From Saccharobesus litoralis (GTDB lineage Bacteria; Pseudomonadota; Gammaproteobacteria; Enterobacterales; Alteromonadaceae), in NCBI RefSeq assembly GCF_003063625.1, contig NZ_CP026604.1:4876065-4940064 (forward strand): DNA of 64,000 bases, written 5' to 3'. Shown piece after piece: positions 26,020-36,211 of this stretch (its first letter is position 1; every line of letters starts with the position of its first letter). The notes under the pieces were generated by a model, which saw only the letters and a program-made list of their open reading frames with translations, did not search any database and was not told the DNA's origin. The translations under genes and the position numbers were made by a program.

Positions 26020-27090
26020 TTAAAACTCAGCTTGGGTAGACTCTTGAATTGAGCCGTCTAGGCTATTCTCTACCGTTAACTTAATAGTTTCTTCGACTTG
26101 CTCACTAACCGTTTCTGACATTTGGCTAGTGATGCTAGATTCAACTTCACTCGATGTTGCACTGGATACAGCCGCTTCTAGCGTACTGCTGGTAACTTGT
26201 TCGATAGACAACGCCGCATTTTCAGAAGCAATTAAGCTGGCATCAACCGACTCTTGCACCACCACAGCAAGTTGCTCACCCACTTGGGTCGAACTTGTTA
26301 AGGCCGCATTAATCCCGTTATCAACTTGGCTCTCAATTTGTTCTGAGGTTACAAGTGCCAACTGAGCAGATTGTTCAGCCGCTAATGCCGTTTCTGTTGC
26401 AACTGCTGTCGATAGATCCTCACCGACTTCCACACCTTGCTCTGCAGTTGAGCTGAAAAATCCAGTCACTTTAGCGAACCACGACTTAGTCTCTTGTTCT
26501 TGGTCTGAAGTATCTGGCATATCAGGCTCGTCTGGCATGTTTGGCTCATCTGTGTTTTCATCGTCAATTGGCGGCTCATTTGCTGAACGCTGCAACCCTA
26601 GTTGCCCGACTAACTTCGAGTGACTAGTGCTGTTACTGGATAACATTAAGCTCGAACTTGGTTCTTCATCACTCTGTGTCGTGCTAGCGGTATCTGACGA
26701 AGCGTCTTGCTCTGTGGTGCCTTCAACGTTTGATTCACTTTCAGGCTCAGTGCCATTGTCTGATTCAGGTTGTGTCTCACTCAACTGGCTTAATGTTTCT
26801 GTTGAGTTGTCCATTTCAGTTGCAATGTTACCTTGCCCTGCCATTTCTGTTGGTGCTTCTTGCTCTGAGCTTTCTGACTCAATAGCGCCCTGCATATCCG
26901 TTTCTTGATTGCCATTGCTTGTGGTTGTAGTTGTGGTTGGCTCTTCATTCATTTGTGGCTCTTGTTGTGCGCTAAAAGTCACGTTTGATTGATGACTAAA
27001 TTGGCTTGAGCTTGATACATCAACGTTAGCAAAAGTTGATGATGTGATAACGCTAGAAAGAAATAATGCTGTTTTAGATAACTTAATCAT
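26020..27090 (-). CDS. Secreted acidic Ser/Thr/Glu-rich low-complexity protein
   Basis: A 356-residue protein starting at ATG 27090 (GAGGTG upstream). Signal peptide about 1-21 (cleavage after TFA). Residues 30-200 are disordered, dominated by Ser, Thr, Glu, Gln, Asp and Pro, with runs such as PTTTTTTS and a DEPNMPDEPDMPD repeat. Residues 205-356 are different: a short WFAKVTGFF patch, then Ala/Ser/Glu/Val-rich helix with heptad-like spacing, free of Pro, Cys and aromatic residues except at the end. It looks like a surface or secreted stalk-like protein. It is preceded by the GGAAT-N17-CGTTA promoter motif and followed by a beta-barrel gene. Function unknown. Confidence 0.55.
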   Translation of the reverse strand: MIKLSKTALFLSSVITSSTFANVDVSSSSQFSHQSNVTFSAQQEPQMNEEPTTTTTTSNGNQETDMQGAIESESSEQEAPTEMAGQGNIATEMDNSTETLSQLSETQPESDNGTEPESESNVEGTTEQDASSDTASTTQSDEEPSSSLMLSSNSTSHSKLVGQLGLQRSANEPPIDDENTDEPNMPDEPDMPDTSDQEQETKSWFAKVTGFFSSTAEQGVEVGEDLSTAVATETALAAEQSAQLALVTSEQIESQVDNGINAALTSSTQVGEQLAVVVQESVDASLIASENAALSIEQVTSSTLEAAVSSATSSEVESSITSQMSETVSEQVEETIKLTVENSLDGSIQESTQAEF

Positions 27091-27138
27091 AATAATCACC
27101 TCAATTGTGGTTAATGGTTTTGACTTGTTTCATTGAGT

Positions 27139-27165
27139 TAACGATTAAGGTGAAATATTTATTCC
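27139..27165 (-). promoter_or_regulatory. Candidate ECF-sigma promoter of the acidic protein/barrel operon
   Basis: On the minus strand GGAAT (27165-27161), a 17-bp spacer and CGTTA (27143-27139). The sequence GGAATAAAT...AATCGTTAA is shared with the sigma-operon promoter at 22897-22922. The predicted start near 27132 leaves a 42-base leader. Confidence 0.55.
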
Positions 27166-27310
27166 GCACATTTTTGCACTCTGTAGCAAAGTGTTAACCG
27201 GTTCACGCTTTGTAAACACAAGCCAACTCAAGCAGATTTTCAGATCTCACATATACTTATAACAACGTAACCACTCGCCTACTTTCAAATTACAAAAATT
27301 CGAGTTACCC

Positions 27311-30300
27311 ATGTTCGATAATCTATTTAGATCTGACTATATGCCGCATGGCCACTGTTACTGGTGGACTCCTGAAATATTATGGTTAAACGTGCTATCT
27401 GACAGTGCGATTGCTTTAGCCTATTTCACAATCCCAGTGGCTATTTACTTATTTGTTGAAAAGCGTAAAGACTTAAAATTTAAAAAAGTTTTTATTCTAT
27501 TTTCTGCCTTTATCTTATTGTGTGGTATTACGCATTTAATTAGCATTTACGTTATTTGGTATGGCAGCTACGGCGTACATGGCTTGTCAAAATTTGCGAC
27601 GGCTATTGTCTCTGTCATCACCGCAGTGTTTGTTTTTAGGGCTATTCCGCTGGCGCTAAAACTACCCTCTCCTAATCAATTCGCCTCAGCGCTTGAACAA
27701 GCGCATCAAGAAAAACTGCACGCGCTAGAACTTGAACATTTACGCCAACAAGACGAACTTATTAAAGCAGCCACTCAAGCATCACATGTCGGATTACTCG
27801 CTATCGATACCCAAGGCAATATCAAGTTTGTTAATGAACAACTTTGCAACCTATTTGGCTATAGCGAACAAGAATTATTAGAGCAACCGATCACTACCTT
27901 AGTTGAAGAAAAATACACAGATGCTCATCCTAATTATGTGCGCGAGTTTATTAATAATGAGCAGCACAAACATAATATGGCTCAGGGGCGTACCGTATTC
28001 GGTATGCATAAAACCGGTCGCCGCATTCCAATTGAAATCGTACTGAATAACCAAACCAGTCAACGCGCTTTAATTTTCGCATCGGTCCTAGATGTAACAG
28101 AGCGCTTAAAAGCGCGTAACGAATTAATTGAAGCTAATAAACGCTTTGAACGAATTAGCCAAACGACTAACGATGGCTTATGGGAATGGGATTTAGTCGC
28201 GAATACACTGTGGTTATCTGAACGCGCGTTACACATACTCGGATTACCCACTACGGAACATTTTATTCAACGCCAAGCTTGGTTAGCCGTCATTGTACAA
28301 GGCGATATGGCTGATGTTGAACAACAAATTTTTACTGACATTGATCAACCCCACGAGCGGATCACCGAATATCAAATTTTGCGCAATGAAGAAAGTATTT
28401 GGGTTTCTACACGCGCCGGCACCCTGTTTGATAATAACGGCCAAGCTATATTTGTTTCCGGCACGATTGCAGACATTCAAAATCAAAAAGCGTTACAGCA
28501 AGCACTGGATGTCAAAAATCAATATCTGCAAAACTTTTTCGATGGCACCGCCAACGCGGTATTTTTAGTTAATGTTGTCGATGATAGTGACTATATTTAC
28601 GCCGACGTTAACAAAGCCGCGCAAAATATGGTGGGCCTAAAGTGGAGTGCCATCAAAAATAAACGTATTGACGATCTAGTGCCGCAATACATTAGCCAAA
28701 AAAATGCCGATAAAGTAAAAACCTATTATCGGCAATGTATTAATAGCAAACAGCCTGTTGAATACGTTGAAGAGCTTAAGCTGGGTAAACGCTCAACTTG
28801 GTGGAAAACCAACTTAAACCCACAAATGGATGACAATCAGCAAGTTTATCGCATTGTTGGTACCAGTACAGAAATTAGCGAGCTAGTCAAAGCCGAACAC
28901 GAAATCAAACAACGGCATATGCAATTTAAAACCATTATTGAGCAAGCGCCGTACATGATTAATTCATTCAACGAAGAAGGAAAATGCTTAATTTGGAATA
29001 AAGCCTGTGAACAAGTGCTAGGTTATACCTTTGCTGAAGTGGAAGCAGAAATAGATATGCTGGCAAAGTTTTACCCTGATAACGCATTGCGCCAGCAAGT
29101 ATATAGAGATATTCATCAAGCCAACGGCGAATTTAAAGAATATCCAGTACGGGTCAAAAATCAGCAACTACGTCAACAATTATGGGCTAATTTTCGTATG
29201 CCTAATGGCCAAATTATTGCCTTTGGCCAAGATATACATCACAAGAAAGAGTTAGAAAAACAACAAAAACGCTTGCTGGAAATTTTGCAAAACTCGACCG
29301 ATTTTGTTGCGCAAGTTGACCAAAATCACGAGATTATTTTCCTTAATAAAGCCATGATGGAATTAACCGGTTGCGACGATACTAGCCAAGCAACAATTAA
29401 CCAGTTACATCCACCCGCTGCGGCTAAAAAAATTACTACGCAAATTTATCCCAAAGTTAACCGCCAAGGCTCATGGCAAGGTGAAGTCGAACTATTAGAC
29501 AAGTCCGGTCATACCATTGCGGCGTCTATGGTGGCCATTGCGCATCAAAACGAAAAAGGCGAAAACGATTGTTACTCAGGGATTTTTCGCGATATTTCGC
29601 AAATGAAACAAAATGAACAACAGTTATTAGAAGCCACTCGGTTAGCTGAATCTGCCACTTTAGCTAAGAGTGAGTTTTTGGCCAATATGAGCCACGAAAT
29701 ACGCACCCCAATGAATGGGATTTTAGGATTGACTCAGTTGGTGCTGAATATGGAATTGGGGATCAAACAACGCGAATACCTATTAAAAGTCGCCAACTCG
29801 TCACATGTTCTATTAAACATCCTAAATGACATATTGGATTACTCGAAAATTGAAGCCAATAAATTAGAAGTCGTCGCCGAAAATTTCGATATAGATAATA
29901 TTTTAAATACGGCCGCCAACTTATTTAGCATTCAAGCAGAAAAGAAACAGTTGGAATTACTGTTTGATATACCTGACTCCCTACAAAGGTACTATGTGGG
30001 TGACAGCTTACGTATAAGCCAAGTGCTGCATAATTTAATTAGTAACGCCATTAAGTTTACTGAGCAAGGTCAAGTTAAAGTCATGGTCACCGAAGAAAGC
30101 GAAACCGAAAATAAATTTCGTTTGATCTTTAATGTCAGTGACTCGGGTATTGGATTATCGCCTGAGCAAGCCGACAATTTATTTCATGCATTTACGCAAG
30201 CCGATTCATCAATCACCCGTAAATTTGGCGGCACAGGCCTTGGTTTAACCATTTGCCAACGCTTGGTTGAATTGATGAATGGTGAAATATTTTTTATTAG

Positions 30301-31825
30301 CCAACCTGGTGTCGGCAGTACGTTCACGTTCAATATTGAGCTAGAAAAAGGCCAAGTTCAAAATCAGGCCACGCCAAATCCGCACCCCATGAAAACACTA
30401 ATTGTTGATGACAATTTAGATAGCCTTATTCTGATGGAGAATATATTTAATGCTTGGGGTTTCCCAACTGATGTCACCAACTCACCAAAACACGCCATAG
30501 AAAAAATAAGTCAAGCCGTTACCTCTGGTGAGTTATATGACCTCATTATAATTGACTGGAAAATGCCCGAAATAGACGGCATAGAATTAATTAATCAAAT
30601 AAAACACCGCAAGGAATTTGCCGAGCAAGCCCAACGCATTAACGCGCTTATGGTCACATCCTATGGCAGAGAGTTTGCCGAACAAGCCGATAAGCACAAT
30701 AACGTGGACGCCATTATGGATAAGCCGATATTTGCCAGCAAACTCCATAGCACTATTCTCAAGTTACAAGGTCAAATTCAAGCTACATCAAGCAGAGAGT
30801 CGCTTAACTTAGACGAAATGCATTCAGATGACACAAGTTCAATCCAGAATGCCAAGATATTAATCGTGGAAGACAATAAGACCAATCAAATTGTTGCCAG
30901 TGAATTTGTGAGTCAATTAGGGGCTGAATTTATCATTGCTAACCATGGCCAAGAAGCCGTCGAATATTTCCAAAATAATCATTTCGATTTAATTTTAATG
31001 GACTTGCAAATGCCGGTAATGGATGGCTTTGAAGCCACTAAAAGGATCCGCCAATGCGCAACTGGTAAACAAGTTCCTATCATTGCCATGTCAGCCGCCG
31101 CTATGGTTGAGGACAAAAAGAAAGCCAAAGAATTTGGCATGAATGATCATGTTGCCAAACCGGTTAATTTTAAAATATTAAACCAAATTTTGGCCAAATG
31201 GCTTAGTACCGCTCAGCAAAATACGACAGAGCCCCAAGCTGCAACAGCGCTAGCTATCCCTGGCCTCAATTTACAACAAGCCGTAACAAAACTCGATGGC
31301 AATTGGCCATTACTGAAGCGCTTGCTTAATCAATTTAACTTAGATGCCAAAGATATTATCAAGCAACTTCAAGTCCATTTAGCGGATCAGGACATTGATA
31401 CAACTCTGCGCTTAATTCATACGTTAAAGGGCTTAACCCGCACAATAGGCGCCGACACGGTTAGTCAGTTAGCAGAAGAGATAGAAGTGCAATTAGCCGA
31501 AAACCAAAGCGCTGACTTGCAGCCTTTAATAACGGCAATCAATAATATTGTTGAACAAATCACCCCGCATCAATTAGCAAATAACACCACAAATGAACAA
31601 CCAGAAAATAACCCTGAAGAAGTAAAACAGTGGCTTGCTAATTTACTAATAAAAATTGAAGGTTGGCAATACATTAGTTTGGACGAACTAGAGAGTTACC
31701 AAGCTCAGGCACAAAGCCTACTTAACGCGCAAGATTGGCAATCACTAACGCACGCAGTAAATCAAATGGACTATACTCAAGCTAAAGCCATTATTGCTCC
31801 TTATCTAAAAAAACAAGGGGATTAA
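27311..31825 (+). CDS. Hybrid sensor histidine kinase with ethylene-receptor-like input domain
   Basis: A 1504-residue membrane kinase. Residues 20-115 contain three transmembrane helices with the ethylene-receptor pattern: D31 in [13 protein letters not shown] and C71/H75 in LLCGITHLI, which correspond to the Cu(I)-binding Cys and His of plant ETR1. Next come about five PAS domains (150-780), a HisKA with phospho-acceptor H795 in [11 protein letters not shown], a HATPase with GLGLTI, two receiver domains ([12 protein letters not shown] and [13 protein letters not shown]) and a C-terminal HPt ([12 protein letters not shown]). This makes a complete phosphorelay in one chain. The next gene, starting at the base after its stop, is a response-regulator diguanylate cyclase. 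Confidence 0.9.
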   Translation: MFDNLFRSDYMPHGHCYWWTPEILWLNVLSDSAIALAYFTIPVAIYLFVEKRKDLKFKKVFILFSAFILLCGITHLISIYVIWYGSYGVHGLSKFATAIVSVITAVFVFRAIPLALKLPSPNQFASALEQAHQEKLHALELEHLRQQDELIKAATQASHVGLLAIDTQGNIKFVNEQLCNLFGYSEQELLEQPITTLVEEKYTDAHPNYVREFINNEQHKHNMAQGRTVFGMHKTGRRIPIEIVLNNQTSQRALIFASVLDVTERLKARNELIEANKRFERISQTTNDGLWEWDLVANTLWLSERALHILGLPTTEHFIQRQAWLAVIVQGDMADVEQQIFTDIDQPHERITEYQILRNEESIWVSTRAGTLFDNNGQAIFVSGTIADIQNQKALQQALDVKNQYLQNFFDGTANAVFLVNVVDDSDYIYADVNKAAQNMVGLKWSAIKNKRIDDLVPQYISQKNADKVKTYYRQCINSKQPVEYVEELKLGKRSTWWKTNLNPQMDDNQQVYRIVGTSTEISELVKAEHEIKQRHMQFKTIIEQAPYMINSFNEEGKCLIWNKACEQVLGYTFAEVEAEIDMLAKFYPDNALRQQVYRDIHQANGEFKEYPVRVKNQQLRQQLWANFRMPNGQIIAFGQDIHHKKELEKQQKRLLEILQNSTDFVAQVDQNHEIIFLNKAMMELTGCDDTSQATINQLHPPAAAKKITTQIYPKVNRQGSWQGEVELLDKSGHTIAASMVAIAHQNEKGENDCYSGIFRDISQMKQNEQQLLEATRLAESATLAKSEFLANMSHEIRTPMNGILGLTQLVLNMELGIKQREYLLKVANSSHVLLNILNDILDYSKIEANKLEVVAENFDIDNILNTAANLFSIQAEKKQLELLFDIPDSLQRYYVGDSLRISQVLHNLISNAIKFTEQGQVKVMVTEESETENKFRLIFNVSDSGIGLSPEQADNLFHAFTQADSSITRKFGGTGLGLTICQRLVELMNGEIFFISQPGVGSTFTFNIELEKGQVQNQATPNPHPMKTLIVDDNLDSLILMENIFNAWGFPTDVTNSPKHAIEKISQAVTSGELYDLIIIDWKMPEIDGIELINQIKHRKEFAEQAQRINALMVTSYGREFAEQADKHNNVDAIMDKPIFASKLHSTILKLQGQIQATSSRESLNLDEMHSDDTSSIQNAKILIVEDNKTNQIVASEFVSQLGAEFIIANHGQEAVEYFQNNHFDLILMDLQMPVMDGFEATKRIRQCATGKQVPIIAMSAAAMVEDKKKAKEFGMNDHVAKPVNFKILNQILAKWLSTAQQNTTEPQAATALAIPGLNLQQAVTKLDGNWPLLKRLLNQFNLDAKDIIKQLQVHLADQDIDTTLRLIHTLKGLTRTIGADTVSQLAEEIEVQLAENQSADLQPLITAINNIVEQITPHQLANNTTNEQPENNPEEVKQWLANLLIKIEGWQYISLDELESYQAQAQSLLNAQDWQSLTHAVNQMDYTQAKAIIAPYLKKQGD

Positions 31826-32764
31826 ATGCAACCAGCGGCCAAATGCTACAACCAAGTTCAGTTACCCAAAGTGTTAGTGGTTGATGACGACCCAAATATG
31901 ATCCGCCTAATAGCGGAAAGTCTCGGCAAGAACTACGATATTTTAGTTGCTAGAGATGGTAGAGCCTGTTTAAAAATCATCGCTAATCAATCAGTCGATT
32001 TGATTTTGCTTGACGTTATGATGCCAGATATTAGCGGTTTTGAGCTATGCCAAACCATAAAAGACAATGTTAATACCCAAGACATTCCGATTATTTTTGT
32101 CACCTCGTTAGAGCAAGAGCACGATGTTGCTAAAGGCTTTAATGTTGGGGCGGTCGACTTTGTTAGCAAACCTATTAGTGCAGTGATATTAAGGGCGCGA
32201 GTTCGCACCCATGTCACCATGAAAATCCAGCTGGATAAAATGCAAGTACTCGCCACAACAGATCCATTAACTTTATTGGCTAATCGCAGGAAATTTGACG
32301 AAACATTACAGCTAGAGTGGAAACGTTGCTTGCGCAATACCAAACCAATCGCCATATTGATGATAGATATCGATAACTTTAAAGCGTACAACGATAATTA
32401 TGGTCATGGTGCTGGTGATGAATGCTTAACCCAAGTTGCTAGAACCTTGCAAACGTCTGTCGCTCGTGCCAGTGATTTGGTTGCAAGATTAGGCGGAGAA
32501 GAGTTTGCGATAATTTTGCCAGATTGTGACAATAAGGGCGCAGAAAAAGTCGCCCAACGCGTGATTAATTTACTAGAGCAGGAAAATATTCCACATAACT
32601 TTTCTGATACGTGTTCACATATCAGTGTCAGCATAGGCATTTGCGCCCAGCTACCGAGCGTCAATACGCAAGCGGCTAAGACTTGTGAACTTGCCGACCA
32701 AGCCCTGTATCAAGCTAAACAACAAGGTAAGAATCAATTTAAATCTGCCGATTTTCATGAATAA
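31826..32764 (+). CDS. Response regulator with GGDEF diguanylate cyclase domain
   Basis: A 312-residue protein: receiver domain (residues 13-130, with VVDDDP, LLDVMMPDISG and a K in VSKPI) followed by a GGDEF domain (about 150-305). The catalytic motif reads GGEEF, an active variant, and the substrate region has DIDNFKAYNDNYGH. It should make cyclic di-GMP when phosphorylated. ATG 31826 directly follows the stop codon of the hybrid kinase gene, with AAGGGG upstream, so the pair is translationally coupled. The HPt domain of the kinase is the likely phosphate donor. Confidence 0.92.
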   Translation: MQPAAKCYNQVQLPKVLVVDDDPNMIRLIAESLGKNYDILVARDGRACLKIIANQSVDLILLDVMMPDISGFELCQTIKDNVNTQDIPIIFVTSLEQEHDVAKGFNVGAVDFVSKPISAVILRARVRTHVTMKIQLDKMQVLATTDPLTLLANRRKFDETLQLEWKRCLRNTKPIAILMIDIDNFKAYNDNYGHGAGDECLTQVARTLQTSVARASDLVARLGGEEFAIILPDCDNKGAEKVAQRVINLLEQENIPHNFSDTCSHISVSIGICAQLPSVNTQAAKTCELADQALYQAKQQGKNQFKSADFHE

Positions 32765-32795
32765 AAATCGGCACGTTTAATTTATCTTGCCATCA

Positions 32796-33020
32796 TCAAC
32801 GTAGATCTATATCTGGATTAAAGTTAATTTCACCATCGCAATCAATGGTCGCCACATTGTCATCACAAACATACACGGCTAACGCAGCGTCGCCGCGACC
32901 ACGTATAAAAGACAATTCATAACCAACTGTTTCAATACCATTAGCGGCGATTTTCTGCATCTCATTGAGTGACATTAGCCACTCGCGAATTGAAGGGTCA
33001 CGTAGTCGTCGTTCATCCAT
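32796..33020 (-). CDS. Small uncharacterised protein
   Basis: A 74-residue protein starting at ATG 33020 (AGGTG 7 bases upstream); the frame is open 8 codons further to a GTG. No signal peptide. It starts MDERRLRDPSIREWL and ends with an acidic NFNPDIDLR. Two Cys (VYVCDDN and IDCDGE) are present. Composition and spacing suggest a folded alpha/beta protein, but I do not recognise a family. It converges with the cyclase gene. Confidence 0.5.
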   Translation of the reverse strand: MDERRLRDPSIREWLMSLNEMQKIAANGIETVGYELSFIRGRGDAALAVYVCDDNVATIDCDGEINFNPDIDLR

Positions 33021-33266
33021 AAAATTACACCTTATATGTGGCACCTAACCTATTAATCTTTAAACCAAGTCCCAAGCTACCGAGCCGAGCCACCAAATTC
33101 TGTAAATTAATTTAGGCCGCTGTCTTCCTACATTATTTATCGTCTTAAACTAATAGTTCTTGAAGCTTACTAGAAACATTTTCACGACAGAATTATCTTA
33201 CTCTAGCTGGGTCAATACATAAAATCACGCTACAATGGCAATTAATTTCATTTCATTCTGTCTATC

Positions 33267-33587
33267 ATGCAAATTATCTATATCAATCGCGAACCTGTAG
33301 AACTTTATAAAATTTTAAAATTCGAGAATTTGGTCGCCGGAGGAGGCGAAGCGAAATTAGTGATAGCCGAAGGTTACGTCTTAGTAAATGGTGAACTAGA
33401 AACTCAAAAGCGTAAAAAAATTTACCATGGTGATGTCATCGAGTTTGATGGTGAAACCTTTCAAGTTGAACGCGAAGCAGGCGTAGTCGCTACAGCTAAA
33501 TCAGCAAGCAGCACCCAGTCAAAAACCACCAGCAAATCAGAAAATAACAAGCCAACAAAAGTTAAACGCCCAGCGATTCGCTTTTAA
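33267..33587 (+). CDS. S4-domain RNA-binding protein (YbcJ-like)
   Basis: A 106-residue protein. Residues 8-70 form an S4 fold (LYKILKFENLVAGGGEAKLVIAEG, then VLVNGELETQKRKKI and GDVIEFDGE), as in YbcJ/YaaA-type RNA-binding proteins and RluB-like N-termini. The last 35 residues are a Ser/Thr/Lys tail without structure. Short members of this family bind structured RNA, but a target is not known. It appears to be a single-gene unit. Confidence 0.8.
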   Translation: MQIIYINREPVELYKILKFENLVAGGGEAKLVIAEGYVLVNGELETQKRKKIYHGDVIEFDGETFQVEREAGVVATAKSASSTQSKTTSKSENNKPTKVKRPAIRF

Positions 33588-33687
33588 GTAAACACACATC
33601 AAAATACTTAAAAGTTATCCAAATTGGTAAAGCTAGGCTAAGGTTAATTAGCGGCCATACTGTTGCGAGCCAATTTGGAGTTAACGC

Positions 33688-34599
33688 TTGTTTATCAAAT
33701 ATTTATGTACGTTAACGCTTTCACTTATCTTGTTTAGTTTATGGGGTAATAAAAAAGCGTTTGCCCAACAGCCAATCACCATCAAACTTTCTGGGGTTAA
33801 AGACAGTATTGATGTTTTCGAAAAGCAAAGAAAAAAGCACCTTTGCCACCAGTTACCTGAGCTAGCCCATTCTGGCTTTAATCGCCCGACCATGGAAATG
33901 TTGATCATGTGCCGAGCATTATATCTCGGTGGTTTAGATTATCGCTTTGAATACAAATTTGTGCCTAATTACAGCCGCGCTTTGTTTGCGGCCAACTCCG
34001 GACAAGTCGCCATGCCGTATACCTCCATTTGGCAACCGGAAATAGATACTCGCAAGTTTTATCAAATTAGTCCTATCTACCCTGCCAATGTATTCGTAAA
34101 AGGCTTTTTTGTACCTGAGCACAAAAAACAAACTATCGAGCAAACATTAAATACTTTAATCAGCAACGGCGTAACAATTAACCAAGCGTTAAAAAAGTAT
34201 CGCATTCTCACCACAGAGCGCTGGGGACAAGATTGGCAGATGATAAAAAAACTGGGATTACAAGCAGCTAATGTGTCACAACATGCTTCACTCTGTTTAT
34301 TAGCCGATAAGGGGCGTGGTGATATAGTACTTACAGAATTATTGATGAAATCGGCATTGGGCATGACGTATACCTGTAAAGACCAATTTAATATGGTGCC
34401 GGTTGGTAATATTAAAATTCGCTTTCCCAATAGCCGCCATTTTATTGTCTCGAAAAAAGCGAAACACAGTCGCAAGATCCAACAAGCTTTAGAAAAAGGC
34501 CTACAACAAATGCGCGACAACAAAGAGTTTGAGTATTTTTACTATCCATTGGCCGAAAACAAGCAAGCCATCGACAGTTGGCAAACCTTGCCTCAATAA
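33688..34599 (+). CDS. Periplasmic solute-binding-like protein, orphan
   Basis: A 303-residue exported protein starting at TTG 33688 with GGAG 8 bp upstream. Signal peptide residues 1-26 (cleavage after AFA). The mature part has the two-lobe pattern of SBP_bac_3-like proteins that Alteromonadales carry in many copies, with a C-terminal helix rich in Lys/Glu. The segment LLADKGRGDIVLTE matches the second-lobe hinge region. No transport genes are close. Convergent with the lipocalin gene. It resembles the protein at 3554 in plan, but sequence identity looks low. Confidence 0.6.
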   Translation: MFIKYLCTLTLSLILFSLWGNKKAFAQQPITIKLSGVKDSIDVFEKQRKKHLCHQLPELAHSGFNRPTMEMLIMCRALYLGGLDYRFEYKFVPNYSRALFAANSGQVAMPYTSIWQPEIDTRKFYQISPIYPANVFVKGFFVPEHKKQTIEQTLNTLISNGVTINQALKKYRILTTERWGQDWQMIKKLGLQAANVSQHASLCLLADKGRGDIVLTELLMKSALGMTYTCKDQFNMVPVGNIKIRFPNSRHFIVSKKAKHSRKIQQALEKGLQQMRDNKEFEYFYYPLAENKQAIDSWQTLPQ

Positions 34600-34624
34600 C
34601 TTAGTCATAGATTTGCCAAGCAAA

Positions 34625-35128
34625 TTAATTAAGCCAAATTAACTGCTCTGTAGCGAAACCTTTATCTTTAGCATTCTGAATAAACTTCTGCTTAGTACGC
34701 TCGTCTACTTGTGGGGTACGTGCCAACAGCCACAAATAGTCTTTTGAATAGCCTGCAACAAATGCAGTTTGGTAATTGGCGTCTAATTCAAAAATGGTAT
34801 AGCTAGCGTAAAATGGGCCAAAGAATGACACTTTAAGGTGCCCTGTTGTCTCATCTTGTACAAAGTAAGCTTTGCCTTCAGCTTGTTGCCAACGGCCATC
34901 TTCACTGTTAAAGCCTTTGTTCAATACCCTGACACCGCCATCGCTGCGCATACTATAGCTTGCCGAAACTTGACTTAAACCGCGCTCAAACGAATGATCA
35001 AGTCGCGCAATTTCATACCAAGTGCCTAGGTATCGCTGCAGTTGAAAGTTGTTAATTGGCGTGACATTGTTTGGCAATCCCGTACAACTGCAAAGTAATA
35101 AAACAAAAGTGAATAGTAATAGGCGCAT
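34625..35128 (-). CDS. blc: Outer-membrane lipocalin
   Basis: A 167-residue bacterial lipocalin. Signal peptide with Cys15 after LCS. The lipocalin signature GTWYEIARLDHSFERG is at 34-49, and the second structurally conserved region (YTIFELDANYQTAFVAGYSKDYLWLLAR) is also present. Blc binds fatty acids and lysophospholipids and is attached to the inner leaflet of the outer membrane. The C-terminal helix region (TKQKFIQNAKDKGF) is normal. It is downstream of the lipA terminator as a separate unit. Confidence 0.92.
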   Translation of the reverse strand: MRLLLFTFVLLLCSCTGLPNNVTPINNFQLQRYLGTWYEIARLDHSFERGLSQVSASYSMRSDGGVRVLNKGFNSEDGRWQQAEGKAYFVQDETTGHLKVSFFGPFYASYTIFELDANYQTAFVAGYSKDYLWLLARTPQVDERTKQKFIQNAKDKGFATEQLIWLN

Positions 35129-35190
35129 ATAGTCGTTTTTAATTTTGTGCTAATGATGAATTAAATACGAATAAATCAGCAACCAAGATC

Positions 35191-35216
35191 AAAAAAAGAG
35201 GCTTAAAGCCTCTTTT
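35191..35216 (-). terminator. Intrinsic terminator of the lipoate operon
   Basis: On the minus strand a stem AAAAGAGGCT/AGCCTCTTTT with loop of three bases, followed by a run of seven T. It lies 30 bp past the lipA stop, the strongest terminator in the window. Confidence 0.9.
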
Positions 35217-35245
35217 CAACTAATCTAACTGATGTCGGTCGAGTT

Positions 35246-36211
35246 TTACTTAACCTCTTCACCGGCTGCTTGGCGATCAGCATGATAGCTAGAGCGCACC
35301 ATAGGGCCACAAGCGGCATGGCTAAAGCCGAGTTCTTCTGCTAATTCGTTTAACTCGTCAAACTCTTTAGGATGAACATAACGTTCAACTTTTAAGTGAT
35401 GCTTAGACGGTTGTAGGTATTGACCTAAGGTTAACATATCAACGTTATGTTCACGCAAGTCCTTCATAACTTCAGCGATTTCTTCGTTAGTTTCACCCAT
35501 TCCCATCATCAAGCCCGACTTAGTCGGTACATCTGGGTTGGCTTGTTTAAACTTACGTAATAACTCAAGTGACCATTTATAATCTGCACCAGGACGAGCC
35601 ATTTTATATAAGCGTGGCGCGGTTTCTAAGTTATGGTTAAATACATCTGGCGGACTCGTATTTAAAATTTCTAAAGCTCTGTCCATACGGCCACGAAAAT
35701 CAGGTACTAATACTTCAATTTGGATATTAGGGCTGTATTTACGAATAGCATTAATACAATCAACAAAATGTTGCGCACCACCATCACGTAAATCATCACG
35801 GTCAACTGAGGTGATCACCACGTATTTTAGCTTCATTTCCGCTATGGTTTTACCCAACTTTTCAGGCTCTTGGGCATCTGGTGCTTTCGGACGACCATGC
35901 GCCACATCGCAGAATGGACAACGACGAGTACAGATATCACCTAATATCATGAAAGTAGCCGTACCATGGTTAAAACATTCTGCTAAGTTAGGACACGCCG
36001 CTTCTTCACATACTGAGTGAAGATTGTTTTTGCGCATGGTTTTCTTAATTTCATCAATACGCTCAGTACTGCGTGGTAATTTAATTTTGATCCATTCTGG
36101 CTTACGTAACATGTCTTCTTTCTCAGTTGGGATAACCTGAACTGGGATCAGACGCATTTTATCTTCGTCACGTAATTTTTCGCCGACTTCTGGGCGTGGG
36201 ATCTTATTCAT
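35246..36211 (-). CDS. lipA: Lipoyl synthase
   Basis: Radical-SAM enzyme of 321 residues when started at ATG 36211, the same length as E. coli LipA. Both clusters then fall at C68, C73, C79 (auxiliary sulfur-donor cluster) and C94, C98, C101 ([11 protein letters not shown] cluster), which supports this start over TTG 36232. It inserts two sulfur atoms into protein-bound octanoyl groups to complete lipoyl cofactors of pyruvate and 2-oxoglutarate dehydrogenases. The start overlaps lipB by 8 bp. Confidence 0.96.
   Translation of the reverse strand: MNKIPRPEVGEKLRDEDKMRLIPVQVIPTEKEDMLRKPEWIKIKLPRSTERIDEIKKTMRKNNLHSVCEEAACPNLAECFNHGTATFMILGDICTRRCPFCDVAHGRPKAPDAQEPEKLGKTIAEMKLKYVVITSVDRDDLRDGGAQHFVDCINAIRKYSPNIQIEVLVPDFRGRMDRALEILNTSPPDVFNHNLETAPRLYKMARPGADYKWSLELLRKFKQANPDVPTKSGLMMGMGETNEEIAEVMKDLREHNVDMLTLGQYLQPSKHHLKVERYVHPKEFDELNELAEELGFSHAACGPMVRSSYHADRQAAGEEVK

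Noticed and set aside
31820-31830. Frameshift splitting one kinase-cyclase fusion into two genes
   Set aside because: The kinase ends normally after its HPt domain with a TAA, and the cyclase has its own ATG and an AAGGGG ribosome site.
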